NCBI GenBank assembly: GCA_022827405.1 | Contig: JAJDTA010000002.1 | Location: forward strand, 1-43,134 | Source: Acidimicrobiia bacterium | Lineage (GTDB): Bacteria; Actinomycetota; Acidimicrobiia; Acidimicrobiales; Bin134 | Direction of reading: 5' to 3' | DNA length: 43,134 bases | In this document: positions 15,532 through 23,715 of the stretch, in pieces | Layout of the letters: each line of letters begins with the position of its first letter | How positions within the stretch are numbered: position 1 is the stretch's first letter | Notes under the pieces: model-generated | The model's input: the letters and a program-made list of their open reading frames with translations, nothing else | What the model was told of the DNA's origin: nothing | Database searches by the model: none | Position numbers and translations under genes: made by a program

Positions 15532-16422
15532 TCACAAAGGCCGCAAGCGGGATACCAGCGCCAATTCGAAGTGCTCTCGGCTGACGGTTTCGGCGGCTTG
15601 GAGGCGTTTGTTGGAGTCTTCCAGGGTGAGCACCTCCCAATGGTCTTGAGCTAGCCGCCAGATACCTGCGGCCGCGCGTTCCAGACGGGTGACGAGCCAG
15701 ATGATGTCGCCTTCGTTGATGTCTTGGCTGGGTCGATCGCTGGTGCCGCCGACAGCGTTGAAGAATGGGCGGTCCACCGCGACGGCGAGCTTGGCACCCC
15801 AGCGACGAAGTGTTGGTGCTTTTATCTCCAGTTGTGGCATCAGGCGCTTGGCGCTTGAGGAACGCCAGTCGGGACGGCGGACCTCCGATGGGTAGGGAGG
15901 TGGTTCGTGGGTGTCGTCTCGCAGTGCTTCGAATTCGCTGGTCATCCCCCTGCCGGAGAAATAGACGGCTTGGATCTCCAATCCATGCCATCTCAAGTTC
16001 CCGCCCTGTACGTGGGCAACGATCATGTCGATCTTGCCAGCAGGCTTGTTCGTCTCTGTGCTCCGCATGAAAGGGACTTCTCTAGCCACTTGGGTCTCTC
16101 CAAGGGGAAATCCAGCAACCTCGGCCAGCCACTTGTTCACGAGGTTCTCCTCTTCGAAGCGGCGTGGACAGGTGATAACTGGCTCGTCCACTGACATGCC
16201 AAGGCGATGGCTTTTGCCTTCCGTGTAGCGCTGGATAGAGCAGACGCCACCCTTCTTCGAGCATGGTGGATGGTTGGGTTGGAAGGGGCAGACAGGCGGT
16301 TCAGCGCCAGCCTCGCCCAGCGCGTGCTCAGCGAAGGTCGCTCGTTGGGTTGCGTTAAGTGATGTGAAGTCCCGCCCGTACCATTCGGCTATCCCGTATC
16401 GGGTTTTCGGTTCATCGGGCAT
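15532..16422 (-). CDS. NotI-like type II restriction endonuclease
   Basis: 296 aa. Four cysteines, C45 (CPF), C54, C61 (GVCSI) and C85 (TCPRRF), match the Fe(Cys)4 site peculiar to NotI. The catalytic core is D132 (GKIDMIV) with E149-x-Q151 in HGLEIQAVYFSG, equivalent to the D/ExQ version of the PD-(D/E)XK site in NotI, where the sequence is very similar (GVLEIQTMDFHG). NotI cuts GCGGCCGC, but the partner here is an adenine methyltransferase, so the target must differ. The gene starts 15 nt after the methyltransferase stop and is presumably cotranscribed. No ribosome site is evident, which may keep its expression below that of the methyltransferase. Confidence 0.82.
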   Translation of the reverse strand: MPDEPKTRYGIAEWYGRDFTSLNATQRATFAEHALGEAGAEPPVCPFQPNHPPCSKKGGVCSIQRYTEGKSHRLGMSVDEPVITCPRRFEEENLVNKWLAEVAGFPLGETQVAREVPFMRSTETNKPAGKIDMIVAHVQGGNLRWHGLEIQAVYFSGRGMTSEFEALRDDTHEPPPYPSEVRRPDWRSSSAKRLMPQLEIKAPTLRRWGAKLAVAVDRPFFNAVGGTSDRPSQDINEGDIIWLVTRLERAAAGIWRLAQDHWEVLTLEDSNKRLQAAETVSREHFELALVSRLRPL

Positions 16423-16437
16423 CGGGAGGACCGTCAG

Positions 16438-17517
16438 TTACTTGAAGACCGCCCGTCGGGTGATGACGAGTTCGGAGATGTGGGCGTGATGAGTGTTCTT
16501 CATAACTACTTCAACGGCGTGGAAACCGTATTCTGCGAGGAGTTCGGCGATCTCCGGGGATCGGTCGTAGGTCATCAGAAAGTCCACTGGGGTTTGCGCC
16601 AGGATCTTGAAGAGTCGTCGGTGGTCTATCTGGCTGTGGCTGTAGAGACGCCTGCCAGCTCGTTTGCCGCCAGCAGTGTACGGAGGATCAATGAAGGCGA
16701 CTGTACCGGGAGCCTCGGCAATGACCTCCAAGAGATCTAGCCCATCGGCTTCACAGAAGTTGATCTGCGGCGCGTGGGCTTCGATGTTTCGCAATCGTTG
16801 GATGATGGTGTCGGGATACCAACGAGATGCGAGACCCTTGTTGTTTTCCCCGGCTTTTGTCAAGGCAGCTCCGGGGGCGAGGATGCCGCCGCGACGGGTT
16901 CGGTTGAGGACCAAGGTGCGGAACCCGTGTTCGAGCAACTCTCGGGGGGCTTGGTTTGCCAGGGCCGATACAGATTCGCGTGTCGGTTCGAACTCAGAAA
17001 CGAGGTGACACAACTCGGCGTTGTGGCGCAGCGCGGCGTGCCAGAACGCAGCCACATCGTGGTCCAGTTCGGCCATGAAGCACTGTTCGACCAAGCTTTC
17101 GCACACGGCCGTGAGAGCAACTATGCCTCCGCCGCAGAACGGCTCGATGAGCGTCCTTGGTCTGGGCTGTAAGGGCGAGAGCCAAGCCCGTATGTGGGGA
17201 ATGAGCCAGGTCTTTCCGCCTGGGTACCGCAGTGGTGAGCGCTGAGGTACCGAGGCAACATTGACAGCCGGGATAGGCGAGGTAGGGAAGCCAGGGCCGT
17301 AGTCAGGCACCGACGATTCGGTCCCGGTTGGCTCTCTTTGCGCCATCATGGCGTTCGCGGCCTTGGACGAGTCGACCTGCGCCTTTGCACTGCTAACCAG
17401 CATGTCACGAAGGCGATCTTCATCGGTGGACCCTTCAGCAGCATGGTGTGTGCTGCCACGACCATTCGGTGCCATCGCTGGAATCTGCATTTGATCGATC
17501 CTTGGCCTCTTCTTCAT
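16438..17517 (-). CDS. D12-class N6-adenine DNA methyltransferase
   Basis: 359 aa. RYPGGK (97-102) is the SAM-binding motif I-equivalent of Dam-type enzymes, EPFCGGG (125-131) the next SAM-contacting loop, and DPPY (277-280) the catalytic motif IV. Spacing is that of the D12 class (Dam, M.DpnII-A). A nonconserved N-terminal extension of about 90 residues is unusual. It should protect the host target of the adjacent nuclease. ATG 17517 is chosen over an in-frame start at 17589 because a TACTCT -10 box sits 6 nt upstream and the shared 16-bp element sits behind it, which would otherwise be inside the coding region. Confidence 0.88.
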   Translation of the reverse strand: MKKRPRIDQMQIPAMAPNGRGSTHHAAEGSTDEDRLRDMLVSSAKAQVDSSKAANAMMAQREPTGTESSVPDYGPGFPTSPIPAVNVASVPQRSPLRYPGGKTWLIPHIRAWLSPLQPRPRTLIEPFCGGGIVALTAVCESLVEQCFMAELDHDVAAFWHAALRHNAELCHLVSEFEPTRESVSALANQAPRELLEHGFRTLVLNRTRRGGILAPGAALTKAGENNKGLASRWYPDTIIQRLRNIEAHAPQINFCEADGLDLLEVIAEAPGTVAFIDPPYTAGGKRAGRRLYSHSQIDHRRLFKILAQTPVDFLMTYDRSPEIAELLAEYGFHAVEVVMKNTHHAHISELVITRRAVFK

Positions 17518-17523
17518 CGTCCG

Positions 17524-17529
17524 AGAGTA
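17524..17529 (-). promoter_or_regulatory. -10 box (TACTCT) of methyltransferase gene
   Basis: Minus-strand TACTCT ends 6 nt before ATG 17517. The geometry with the 16-bp element copies that of the gene starting at 15468, with 6 instead of 7 nt between element and -10. Confidence 0.5.
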
Positions 17530-17535
17530 TGGATG

Positions 17536-17551
17536 GGTATGACAGTTTCTG
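17536..17551 (-). repeat. 16-bp shared promoter element, copy 2
   Basis: Identical to 15488-15503 (minus strand CAGAAACTGTCATACC), placed about 20 nt upstream of the methyltransferase start codon. The flanking bases of the two copies diverge immediately, so the identity is confined to the element. Confidence 0.65.
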
Positions 17552-17661
17552 GTGGGGGTGCTGTTCCTGAGCAGTCGAAGAGGTGGCATTGCCGTGGCTA
17601 GTGGGCCCTAGGCTCTGCCCGCAATTGAAGCTGGGTTCTGGATCGCGAGACGAGGAGACAC

Positions 17662-18462
17662 ATGGCAGATACGCCGGAGTACCTGATCGATGCGGTTGAA
17701 GCGGCCATCGAGCCGTTGCGCAATAGCTCGATGGATGGGGAGCCGGAGGTGATTGACTGGAAGTCGCCGGTGCCTTTCTATGGCGACGCTGCCAACGCGA
17801 AGGTGGCGTCGGTCGCCCTGAATCCCAAAGGCGCTGATGAGAGGCTTACCGACTTGGAGTCTCTAGGCATCCGGAGTTGGGAAGCTGCCAACCGGGACCA
17901 CTATGAAGAAATCGCAGCATCGTGTCAGCGGTAATTCTTGCATCAGCCTGAGTTGAGCCGTCCTGACCCCTGGATGACGTGGTTCGGCCACCCTGACAAG
18001 CTTCTTGGCAAGATCGTGGACGGAGCGTCCTTCAAGGCGGGCACTGCATGCCATATCGATTTGGTGCCCTGGCCTACCTACAAGGTGTGGGCTCAAGTAC
18101 CGTGGCAGACGCAGGAAATGCTGCTTGGACTAGGGGGGCGCGCTGTGACCGCGATGCTGCGCGGAATGCCAGTTGAACTCTTGTGGCTAAACGGAAGAAG
18201 AGTTGTAGGGGGATTCCAGGATCTTGTTGGCAAGCCTCTCGTCGAGGAGCGGGTACCAGATCTGGACCTGGTTTCTCGGAGCGGCAGGAGGAGCAGGGGT
18301 TTCGCCTGGTTTGGAGCCATCGATGAGATCCGCGGAGTCCCGTTGGGTCGCTCGATCAGGGTGTTGGGATGGAACTGGAATCTGCCTTCGTCGCCAGGAG
18401 CCAATGGGAAAGTCGATGAATTCGCGGAATGGGCTAGGAACAAATTGAAGACGGTGTGGTAA
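17662..18462 (+). pseudogene. uracil-DNA-glycosylase-like gene interrupted by in-frame TAA
   Basis: Two frames in the same register, 17662-17934 and 17935-18462, are separated only by TAA (17932-17934). Joined they give 265 residues plus the stop. The first contains VALNPKGADERL, reminiscent of the N-P loop of UDG-fold enzymes. The second has WMTWFGHP, then CHIDLVPWPTYKVW and LWLNGRRVV. The local reading CQR-stop-F suggests that a Tyr codon (TAT/TAC) became TAA. ATG 17662 has an upstream GAGGAG. Family assignment is tentative. It diverges from the methyltransferase gene and may once have been part of the island. Either one nonsense mutation or a base error explains it. Confidence 0.6.
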
Positions 18463-18472
18463 TCAACGTTCT

Positions 18473-19402
18473 ATGCCTGTGGGACCGTTGCGCTTTTTCC
18501 ATGTGAATGTGAACTGCTCCGATCTGGAACGCTCGCTGGCGTTTTATCGGGATCTGGTGGGGTTGCGGACCACGGTTCGGACTCGGCCGGAGCGGCCACA
18601 GCCGGGCGGTGCGTTCGGGTTGGACGAGGTGCAGTGGGATGCCTGGATCATGGCGGGTGACGACGCTCTCGAAGGTGTTGTGCTGGATCTGCTGGAGTGG
18701 CAGGTGCCTTTACCGACGGGGTCGCCGCCCAACTCGGTCACCAAGCTGGGTTTCGGCCGGCTGTGCATTCTCACCGATGACCTGGCTGGCCTGCACCGTC
18801 GGCTCACCGAGGCCGGACACGACGTGTGGTCGCCGCCTGTTCGGGTGAATCTCGGGGCTGGGGGAATGTCGGCTCCTGAGCTCTTCTTGTGCTCCGATCC
18901 CGATGGGACCGCGGTGCAGTTCGTCCAGGCCGACAGCACACGGCTGGCCCATGTCAACGTGAATTGCTCTGATCTGGAGCGGTCGCGCCACTTCTACTGC
19001 GACATACTGGGTCTGAACGCTCGGATTCGCTCGTGTCCTTCGGAGCCTCAGCCCGGCTCGGGGTTCCGGGTAGACGGCGGGGCGGCCTGGGATGCCTGGT
19101 TCATTGGCGCCCCCAACGCCAGCCCTTCTGGGTTCATTCTTGATTTGGTGGAGTGGAAGCAGCCCCGGCCCACCGGCACCGCCCGACGGCAGGCCAACGA
19201 GCTGGGCATCTTCCGGATGGCCCTGCTCACCGACGACATCGACGGGGACTATGCCGCCCTGGTCGACGCTGGGGTGACCTGCTACTCCCCACCGGTGGAG
19301 TTGGAAATGGGCCCCGGTCTTCCCTCTGACCTGCGAGCCCTGTTCTTTGAAGACCCCGACGGCACCTGCGTCGAGCTCATCGAGAGCCCGCCGGTCGAAT
19401 AG
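18473..19402 (+). CDS. two-module VOC-superfamily protein
   Basis: 309 aa made of two homologous halves. HVNVNCSDLERS occurs at 10-21 and again at 160-171, each followed by FY-x-D-L/ILGL. Both halves contain W-D-A-W and LDLLEW/LDLVEW strands and end in DPDGTAVQF or DPDGTCVEL. The conserved Glu of the VOC metal site is clear only in the second half (VELIE); the first has Gln (VQFVQ), so one half may be structural. Extradiol dioxygenases and some glyoxalases share this layout, but the substrate is unknown. It starts 10 nt after the broken glycosylase-like gene and converges on a methyltransferase gene. Confidence 0.8.
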   Translation: MPVGPLRFFHVNVNCSDLERSLAFYRDLVGLRTTVRTRPERPQPGGAFGLDEVQWDAWIMAGDDALEGVVLDLLEWQVPLPTGSPPNSVTKLGFGRLCILTDDLAGLHRRLTEAGHDVWSPPVRVNLGAGGMSAPELFLCSDPDGTAVQFVQADSTRLAHVNVNCSDLERSRHFYCDILGLNARIRSCPSEPQPGSGFRVDGGAAWDAWFIGAPNASPSGFILDLVEWKQPRPTGTARRQANELGIFRMALLTDDIDGDYAALVDAGVTCYSPPVELEMGPGLPSDLRALFFEDPDGTCVELIESPPVE

Positions 19403-19412
19403 CGGCGGTCTG

Positions 19413-20234
19413 TCAGTCAGGCGGGCAGACTCCGATCACCTCGCCGTTCACCCAGGCCCAGAAGCCGTCGGTCTGGACGGCCCATTGGCGGAAGGCTTCG
19501 GAGATTTCCTGTAGTTCATCGCGGGTGGCGAATCCGTTGTTGACGGCGTGTTCGGCGAAATCGCTTTCGATGGCCCGCACCGCCCACATCTCGCCCCACA
19601 CCGTCCGACCCTCTTGGTCGGTGTGGGCGGAGGTGGTGGCAGTGGCCTCGATATCGGTGAAACCGGCCTCCATCACCCACGAGAGCAGATAGCGACCAGC
19701 GTCGGCTTCACCGCCATTGGCCGTCGCAACCTGGTGGTAAAGCTCTCGCCAGCGCTCGATGGCCGGGAAGACGGGGGCGTGGATCATGGTGGCATAGTCG
19801 GAGTCGCGCACGGCCACCAGCCCGCCGGGCCGTAACACTCGCCGGGCTTCCCGCAAGGCCCCGACCGGATCGGAAAGGTGCTGGAGCACCTGATGTGCGT
19901 ACACCACGTCGAAGCTGGCGTCGTCCCACGGCAGTTCGTAAACCGAGCCGACCTCAAAGGATGCGTTGGACAGGCCGAAGTCGTCGGCATGGGCACGGGC
20001 CACATCCACCACGTCAGCCGAAATGTCCAACCCAACCACCCGGCCAGCTCGGCGGGCCAGACCAGCGGTGATGGTGCCCGAGCCGCAACCGATGTCGAGC
20101 ACCTCGGCATCGGACCGAAGTCGAGGCAACAAAAAGGCGGCGCATGACTCGGCAGTGCGCCGGGAGTGCCATCCCACGATTACCTGGTGATAACCGTGGG
20201 TGTAAGTCTCGCCCTCGGGCTGTTGTTCAGCCAA
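19413..20234 (-). CDS. class I SAM-dependent methyltransferase
   Basis: 273 aa. VLDIGCGSGTITAGLA (about 45-60) is motif I, VVGLDIS motif post-I, and FDVVYAHQVLQHLSDP motif II/III. The small-molecule methyltransferase type (Methyltransf_11) is clear, with RRVLRPGGLVAVRD as the usual downstream strand. The acceptor is not predictable; the C-terminal part (WAVQTDGFWAWVNGEVIG) is shared with many UbiE-like proteins of actinobacteria. Start is TTG 20234, overlapping the 3' end of the P450 gene by 8 nt, so the two were one transcription unit. Confidence 0.85.
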   Translation of the reverse strand: MAEQQPEGETYTHGYHQVIVGWHSRRTAESCAAFLLPRLRSDAEVLDIGCGSGTITAGLARRAGRVVGLDISADVVDVARAHADDFGLSNASFEVGSVYELPWDDASFDVVYAHQVLQHLSDPVGALREARRVLRPGGLVAVRDSDYATMIHAPVFPAIERWRELYHQVATANGGEADAGRYLLSWVMEAGFTDIEATATTSAHTDQEGRTVWGEMWAVRAIESDFAEHAVNNGFATRDELQEISEAFRQWAVQTDGFWAWVNGEVIGVCPPD

Positions 20235-21452
20235 CGGGTTCGGGAGTCAAAAGGGCGTCGAGGCGGTCGGGTCCGTTGGCCCAGAACACCGGGGTCTTCT
20301 TGCGAACGCATCCGGGAGCCAGCTCGGCAGATGCCACCCGGTCCAAGAACACCTCCAGTGCCACCCGTCCCTCCAGGCGGGCCAGGCTGGCGCCGGGGCA
20401 GATGTGGGGGCCGCCGCCGAAGGCGATGTGGTCTTTGGGGCGGTTCCGGTCGAGCCGGAACTCGTCGGGATGGTCGAAGTAGTCCTCGTCCCGGTTGGCC
20501 GACGACACGCCGAACACAATCTTGTCGCCGCTGCGCATCGGAGCGCCGAACACATCGGTGTCCGCAGTGCAGTCCCGAATGAGCATGTGGGCGGGGGAGT
20601 CGATCCGCAGCGATTCCTCCACCGCCCGCTCAGAGAGGCTCCGGTCGGCCTTGAGGGTGGCGAACAGCTCGGGGTCGCCGATGATGCGCCACAACAGGTT
20701 GCCGATCAGGTGCCGAGTGGTCTCGTTGCCCGACATGATGAGGAAGGCAAGCTGGGTGCGGATCTCCACATCGGTGAGGCGATGGCCCTCGATCTCGGTG
20801 GTGATGAGCCGGGTTACCAGATCGTCGGGGGCCTCGTCGCTGGCCCGCCGCTCGGCGATCAGGGCGTCGATGTAGGCGCAGAACTCGGGATGGGCGCCGG
20901 CCAGGCCCTCGCCCCGCTCGTTGCGGTTGGTGCGGGGGTAGTCGCCCAGCACCACCTCGTCGGTCCAGGCGTGGAACTGCTCCCAGTCCTCGGCGGGCAC
21001 CCCGATGAGGTGGGAGATCACGTTGATGGGCACCGGGGTGATGAACTCGGTTACCAACTCGCCGTGGCCCCGCTCCAAGATCGGGTCTAGGTACTCGTGG
21101 CACAGATCCCGCACGAACGGCTCGGCCCGCATCGACTTGTGATGGGCCACGGTGGCATTGATGATCCGGCGCACCTTGCCGTGGCGCGGCTCGGGGATTT
21201 CACTGATGAGCTTCTCTTCCTCGGGCACCACCACGCCGGGGTCGCGGAAGCTGACACGAAGGTCTCCACGTCTCTGGTGGCCTCCAGCACATGGTCGAAC
21301 TTGGTGAGGTACCAGCCGGTGGGAGTCCGGGCCACCGGGCACTCCGACCGCAGCTCGGCCAGGGTGTCGATGGGCACCGCCTCGGGATAGGCGAAGGGAT
21401 CGAACGCGTTTTCCTCTTCGGTGCCGGGGAGCGGATCGGACGTCAAGCTCAT
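20227..21452 (-). pseudogene. cytochrome P450, frameshifted
   Basis: The first 67 codons from ATG 21452 read ... DVETFVS. Correct P450 sequence then continues in another frame with FRDPGVVVPEEEK. One missing base at about 21247-21255 explains the break, and restoring it gives about 408 aa, a normal bacterial P450. Landmarks downstream: I-helix MSGNETTRH, EESLR (ExxR), and the haem loop FGGGPHICPGASLA with its axial Cys. The type resembles actinobacterial steroid or terpene P450s, which need ferredoxin partners not seen here. If the shift is real the protein would be lost after about 100 residues. A sequencing deletion is the alternative. Confidence 0.8.
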
Positions 21453-21494
21453 AGATCTAATGGTGCCACGTCTTGCCAAATCTTGCGGCTTTGC

Positions 21495-22172
21495 TCACGA
21501 GGCTGAGAAGACGGCGATGCGGGACCACTGGTTGGGATCTGCCTCGTCAGCGTCGCCGTAAATTGGCCGCAACTCGAAGTACAACTCTGAGATTTGTCCC
21601 TCCAACTGGCGCTGTCCCAGCCATTCGGCGAAGCCGGACTCCTCGAAATGGGCAGAGTTGATCCCGAGCGCGAAACGAGCACCAGGGCTGGCCGCCCGGA
21701 GCAGTTTCAAAATTGTCTCAGGACCGAAGATCCCGTGGGTGAATGCTCCTGAGCTCACGATGCCCGCGTACGCGCCAACGGCCAATTCGGTCTGACCAGT
21801 GAGGTCGGCTTCTATCAATTGGCGGTACACAGGACTGCCGTTGTACGTCTTGGCCGCGGCTTCGGCCAGCATTTCCGGCGAGATGTCGATGCCGTCGATG
21901 ACGGACACGCCCAATTTGGCCAACTCGCCCCCGATGACCCCGGTTCCGCAACCCACATCCAGCAGAGGCTGGCCCGGGTCTGAGAATCCATCGCTGAAGA
22001 CCTTGACCACTTCTTGGTGGTAGACGTATCCGCTGTCAACGATGAAGCCCGACTCGTACGTATTGGCCCAGGATGCGTACAGCTCGCGATTGGCCTCCGG
22101 GCCCTTGGCCGCATAGGCCTTTTCGAGCGCAAGCTCTGTGGCCCTAGATCGTGGCTGTGTTTGCTCCGTCAT
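21495..22172 (-). CDS. class I SAM-dependent methyltransferase
   Basis: 225 aa. LLDVGCGTGVIGGELAKLG (about 68-86) is SAM motif I, DGIDISPEMLAEAA motif II, and the region after it carries AYAGIVSSGAFTHGIFGPE, resembling the METTL27/WBSCR27 group. The YASWANTYESGF segment before motif I is typical of that group. Acceptor unknown. ATG 22172 is taken; a GTG three bases upstream is equally placed relative to the TACCGT -10 box. It is divergent from the acyl-CoA ligase gene at 22234. Confidence 0.82.
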   Translation of the reverse strand: MTEQTQPRSRATELALEKAYAAKGPEANRELYASWANTYESGFIVDSGYVYHQEVVKVFSDGFSDPGQPLLDVGCGTGVIGGELAKLGVSVIDGIDISPEMLAEAAAKTYNGSPVYRQLIEADLTGQTELAVGAYAGIVSSGAFTHGIFGPETILKLLRAASPGARFALGINSAHFEESGFAEWLGQRQLEGQISELYFELRPIYGDADEADPNQWSRIAVFSAS

Positions 22173-22180
22173 CACCCCTC

Positions 22181-22186
22181 ACGGTA
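22181..22186 (-). promoter_or_regulatory. -10 box (TACCGT) of methyltransferase gene
   Basis: Minus-strand TACCGT ends 8 nt before ATG 22172 and 5 nt before the GTG at 22175. Confidence 0.4.
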
Positions 22187-22219
22187 GTGACCACCACGGT
22201 CGGAGCCCCCATCTCCCGG

Positions 22220-22225
22220 TAGTGT
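22220..22225 (+). promoter_or_regulatory. -10 box (TAGTGT) of acyl-CoA ligase gene
   Basis: TAGTGT ends 8 nt before ATG 22234. No ribosome site lies between, consistent with leaderless or nearly leaderless transcription. Confidence 0.45.
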
Positions 22226-22233
22226 GCCCGGCG

Positions 22234-23715
22234 ATGGATCTGGTGATCGGGTCGGTGTTCGACAATGCGGCTGCGACCGTGCCGTCGCTCCCGGCGGTAA
22301 TGCTGGGGAAGGAGTCGCTCACCTATGGGGAGTTGAGTCGGCAGGCGAATCAGATGGGACACGTGCTGGCCGGACTAGGCGTGAGTCGGGGCGATCGGGT
22401 GGTCACCTGGAGCGACAACAACCTGGCGTCGGTGTCTCTGTTTGTAGCTCTGGCCCGGGCGGGGGCGGTGTTCGCTCCGGCCAACGCTCGGCTGTCGCCC
22501 GAGGAGGCCGCCGAGATGGTGGGTCTGGCCCGGCCCCGGCTGCTGGTTGTCGACGCCGACCACGCCGAGGCCGGTCAGTCAGTGGCCGAGACGGTGGGGG
22601 TGCCGCTAGTGCGGCTGGGAGGGACTGGTCCGGGGATCGGTCTCGTGACTGAGGCCCAATCGGCATCGGATACCGCACCAGCGCCATCGGGAGTGGGTGA
22701 GAGCGATCCCCATGTGGTGTTTTTCACCAGCGGCAGCACCGGAAAATCCAAAGGCGTGGTGCTGTCACACCGGTGCAACTGGCTCCGCACCCGCACCCCG
22801 GCGCTGCTGGAGCCGAGGGGTGCCACGGTGTGCATGTTCCCGATGTTCCACATGGGTGCGTGGACCATCGCCCTCCAAGCTTGGCAGGCCCGGGGACTGG
22901 TGGTGTTCACCGACCGGGCCGAGGCCGATGTGCTCATTGATGCCGTATTGAATCATCAGGCGGCTTACATGAACTGCATCCCCGCGGTGTGGCGCAGGGT
23001 GCTGGAAGCCAATCGGCACGACGACCTAGCCACGCTGCGATTTGCCACCTCGGGGACCTCAGCCACCCCGCCCGAGCTGTTGGCCGAATTGAAAGCTGCC
23101 TTTCCCAACGCCCATCGGCGGGTCTTCTACGGGTCCACCGAGGCGGGTTCGGTCACGATGCTGGACGACGCCTACATGGAGTCCCGGCCGGGAAGTTGCG
23201 GTCAGGCCCACACCGGCGCCGAAGTGCGCCTCGACCAGGGAGAGCTCCAGACCCGGTCACCTTTCATGTTCGACGGATATTTCGACAATCCCGACGCCAC
23301 CGCTGAGGCATTCACCGAAGACGGCTGGTTCCGCACCGGCGATCTAGCTGAGGTGGACGGCGACGGCTTCTACTCCATCGTCGGGCGGGTCAAAGACGTG
23401 ATTCGCACCGGTGGGGAGACGGTGTCGCCCGCCGAGGTTGAAGGCCATCTGGCCGACTTCCCCGGTGCAGTCGAGGTGGCAGTAGTGGGCATTCCCGACG
23501 ACCGTTGGGGCGAGGTGGTGTGCGCTGTGTTCGTGCTGGCTCCCGGTGTTGCCCGGCCCACTCCCGATGCCGTGCAAGCCCACCTGAGCGACCGCCTGGC
23601 CCGGTTCAAGCACCCCCGCCGCATCGAGGCCATGGACGCAATCCCCCGAACTCCGGCAACCGGCCAGGTTCGCCGCCGCGACGTGGTGGCGGCCATCCTG
23701 TCAACCGGCCACTAA
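22234..23715 (+). CDS. acyl-CoA ligase-like protein lacking the A10 lysine
   Basis: 493 aa. TSGSTGKSKG (165-174) is the ATP loop, YGSTEAGSVT the A5 motif, TGDLAEVDGDGFYSIVGR the A7-A8 region. At the A10 position, where ligases have PxTGK, the sequence is PATGQ (Q478, codon CAG 23665-23667). That lysine normally contacts the carboxylate and AMP in the adenylation step, so activity may be reduced or altered. Apart from this the fold seems complete. It converges on the 2-hydroxyacid dehydrogenase gene, the stops overlapping within CTAA (23712-23715). Confidence 0.85.
   Translation: MDLVIGSVFDNAAATVPSLPAVMLGKESLTYGELSRQANQMGHVLAGLGVSRGDRVVTWSDNNLASVSLFVALARAGAVFAPANARLSPEEAAEMVGLARPRLLVVDADHAEAGQSVAETVGVPLVRLGGTGPGIGLVTEAQSASDTAPAPSGVGESDPHVVFFTSGSTGKSKGVVLSHRCNWLRTRTPALLEPRGATVCMFPMFHMGAWTIALQAWQARGLVVFTDRAEADVLIDAVLNHQAAYMNCIPAVWRRVLEANRHDDLATLRFATSGTSATPPELLAELKAAFPNAHRRVFYGSTEAGSVTMLDDAYMESRPGSCGQAHTGAEVRLDQGELQTRSPFMFDGYFDNPDATAEAFTEDGWFRTGDLAEVDGDGFYSIVGRVKDVIRTGGETVSPAEVEGHLADFPGAVEVAVVGIPDDRWGEVVCAVFVLAPGVARPTPDAVQAHLSDRLARFKHPRRIEAMDAIPRTPATGQVRRRDVVAAILSTGH

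Noticed and set aside
17518-17589. Longer methyltransferase starting at 17589
   Set aside because: The extra residues are nonconserved and would cover the -10 box and the 16-bp element. The start at 17517 fits promoter spacing.
21240-21260. Programmed frameshifting in the P450 gene
   Set aside because: There is no slippery heptamer or following pseudoknot, and P450 genes are not known to use recoding. A deleted base is the simpler explanation.
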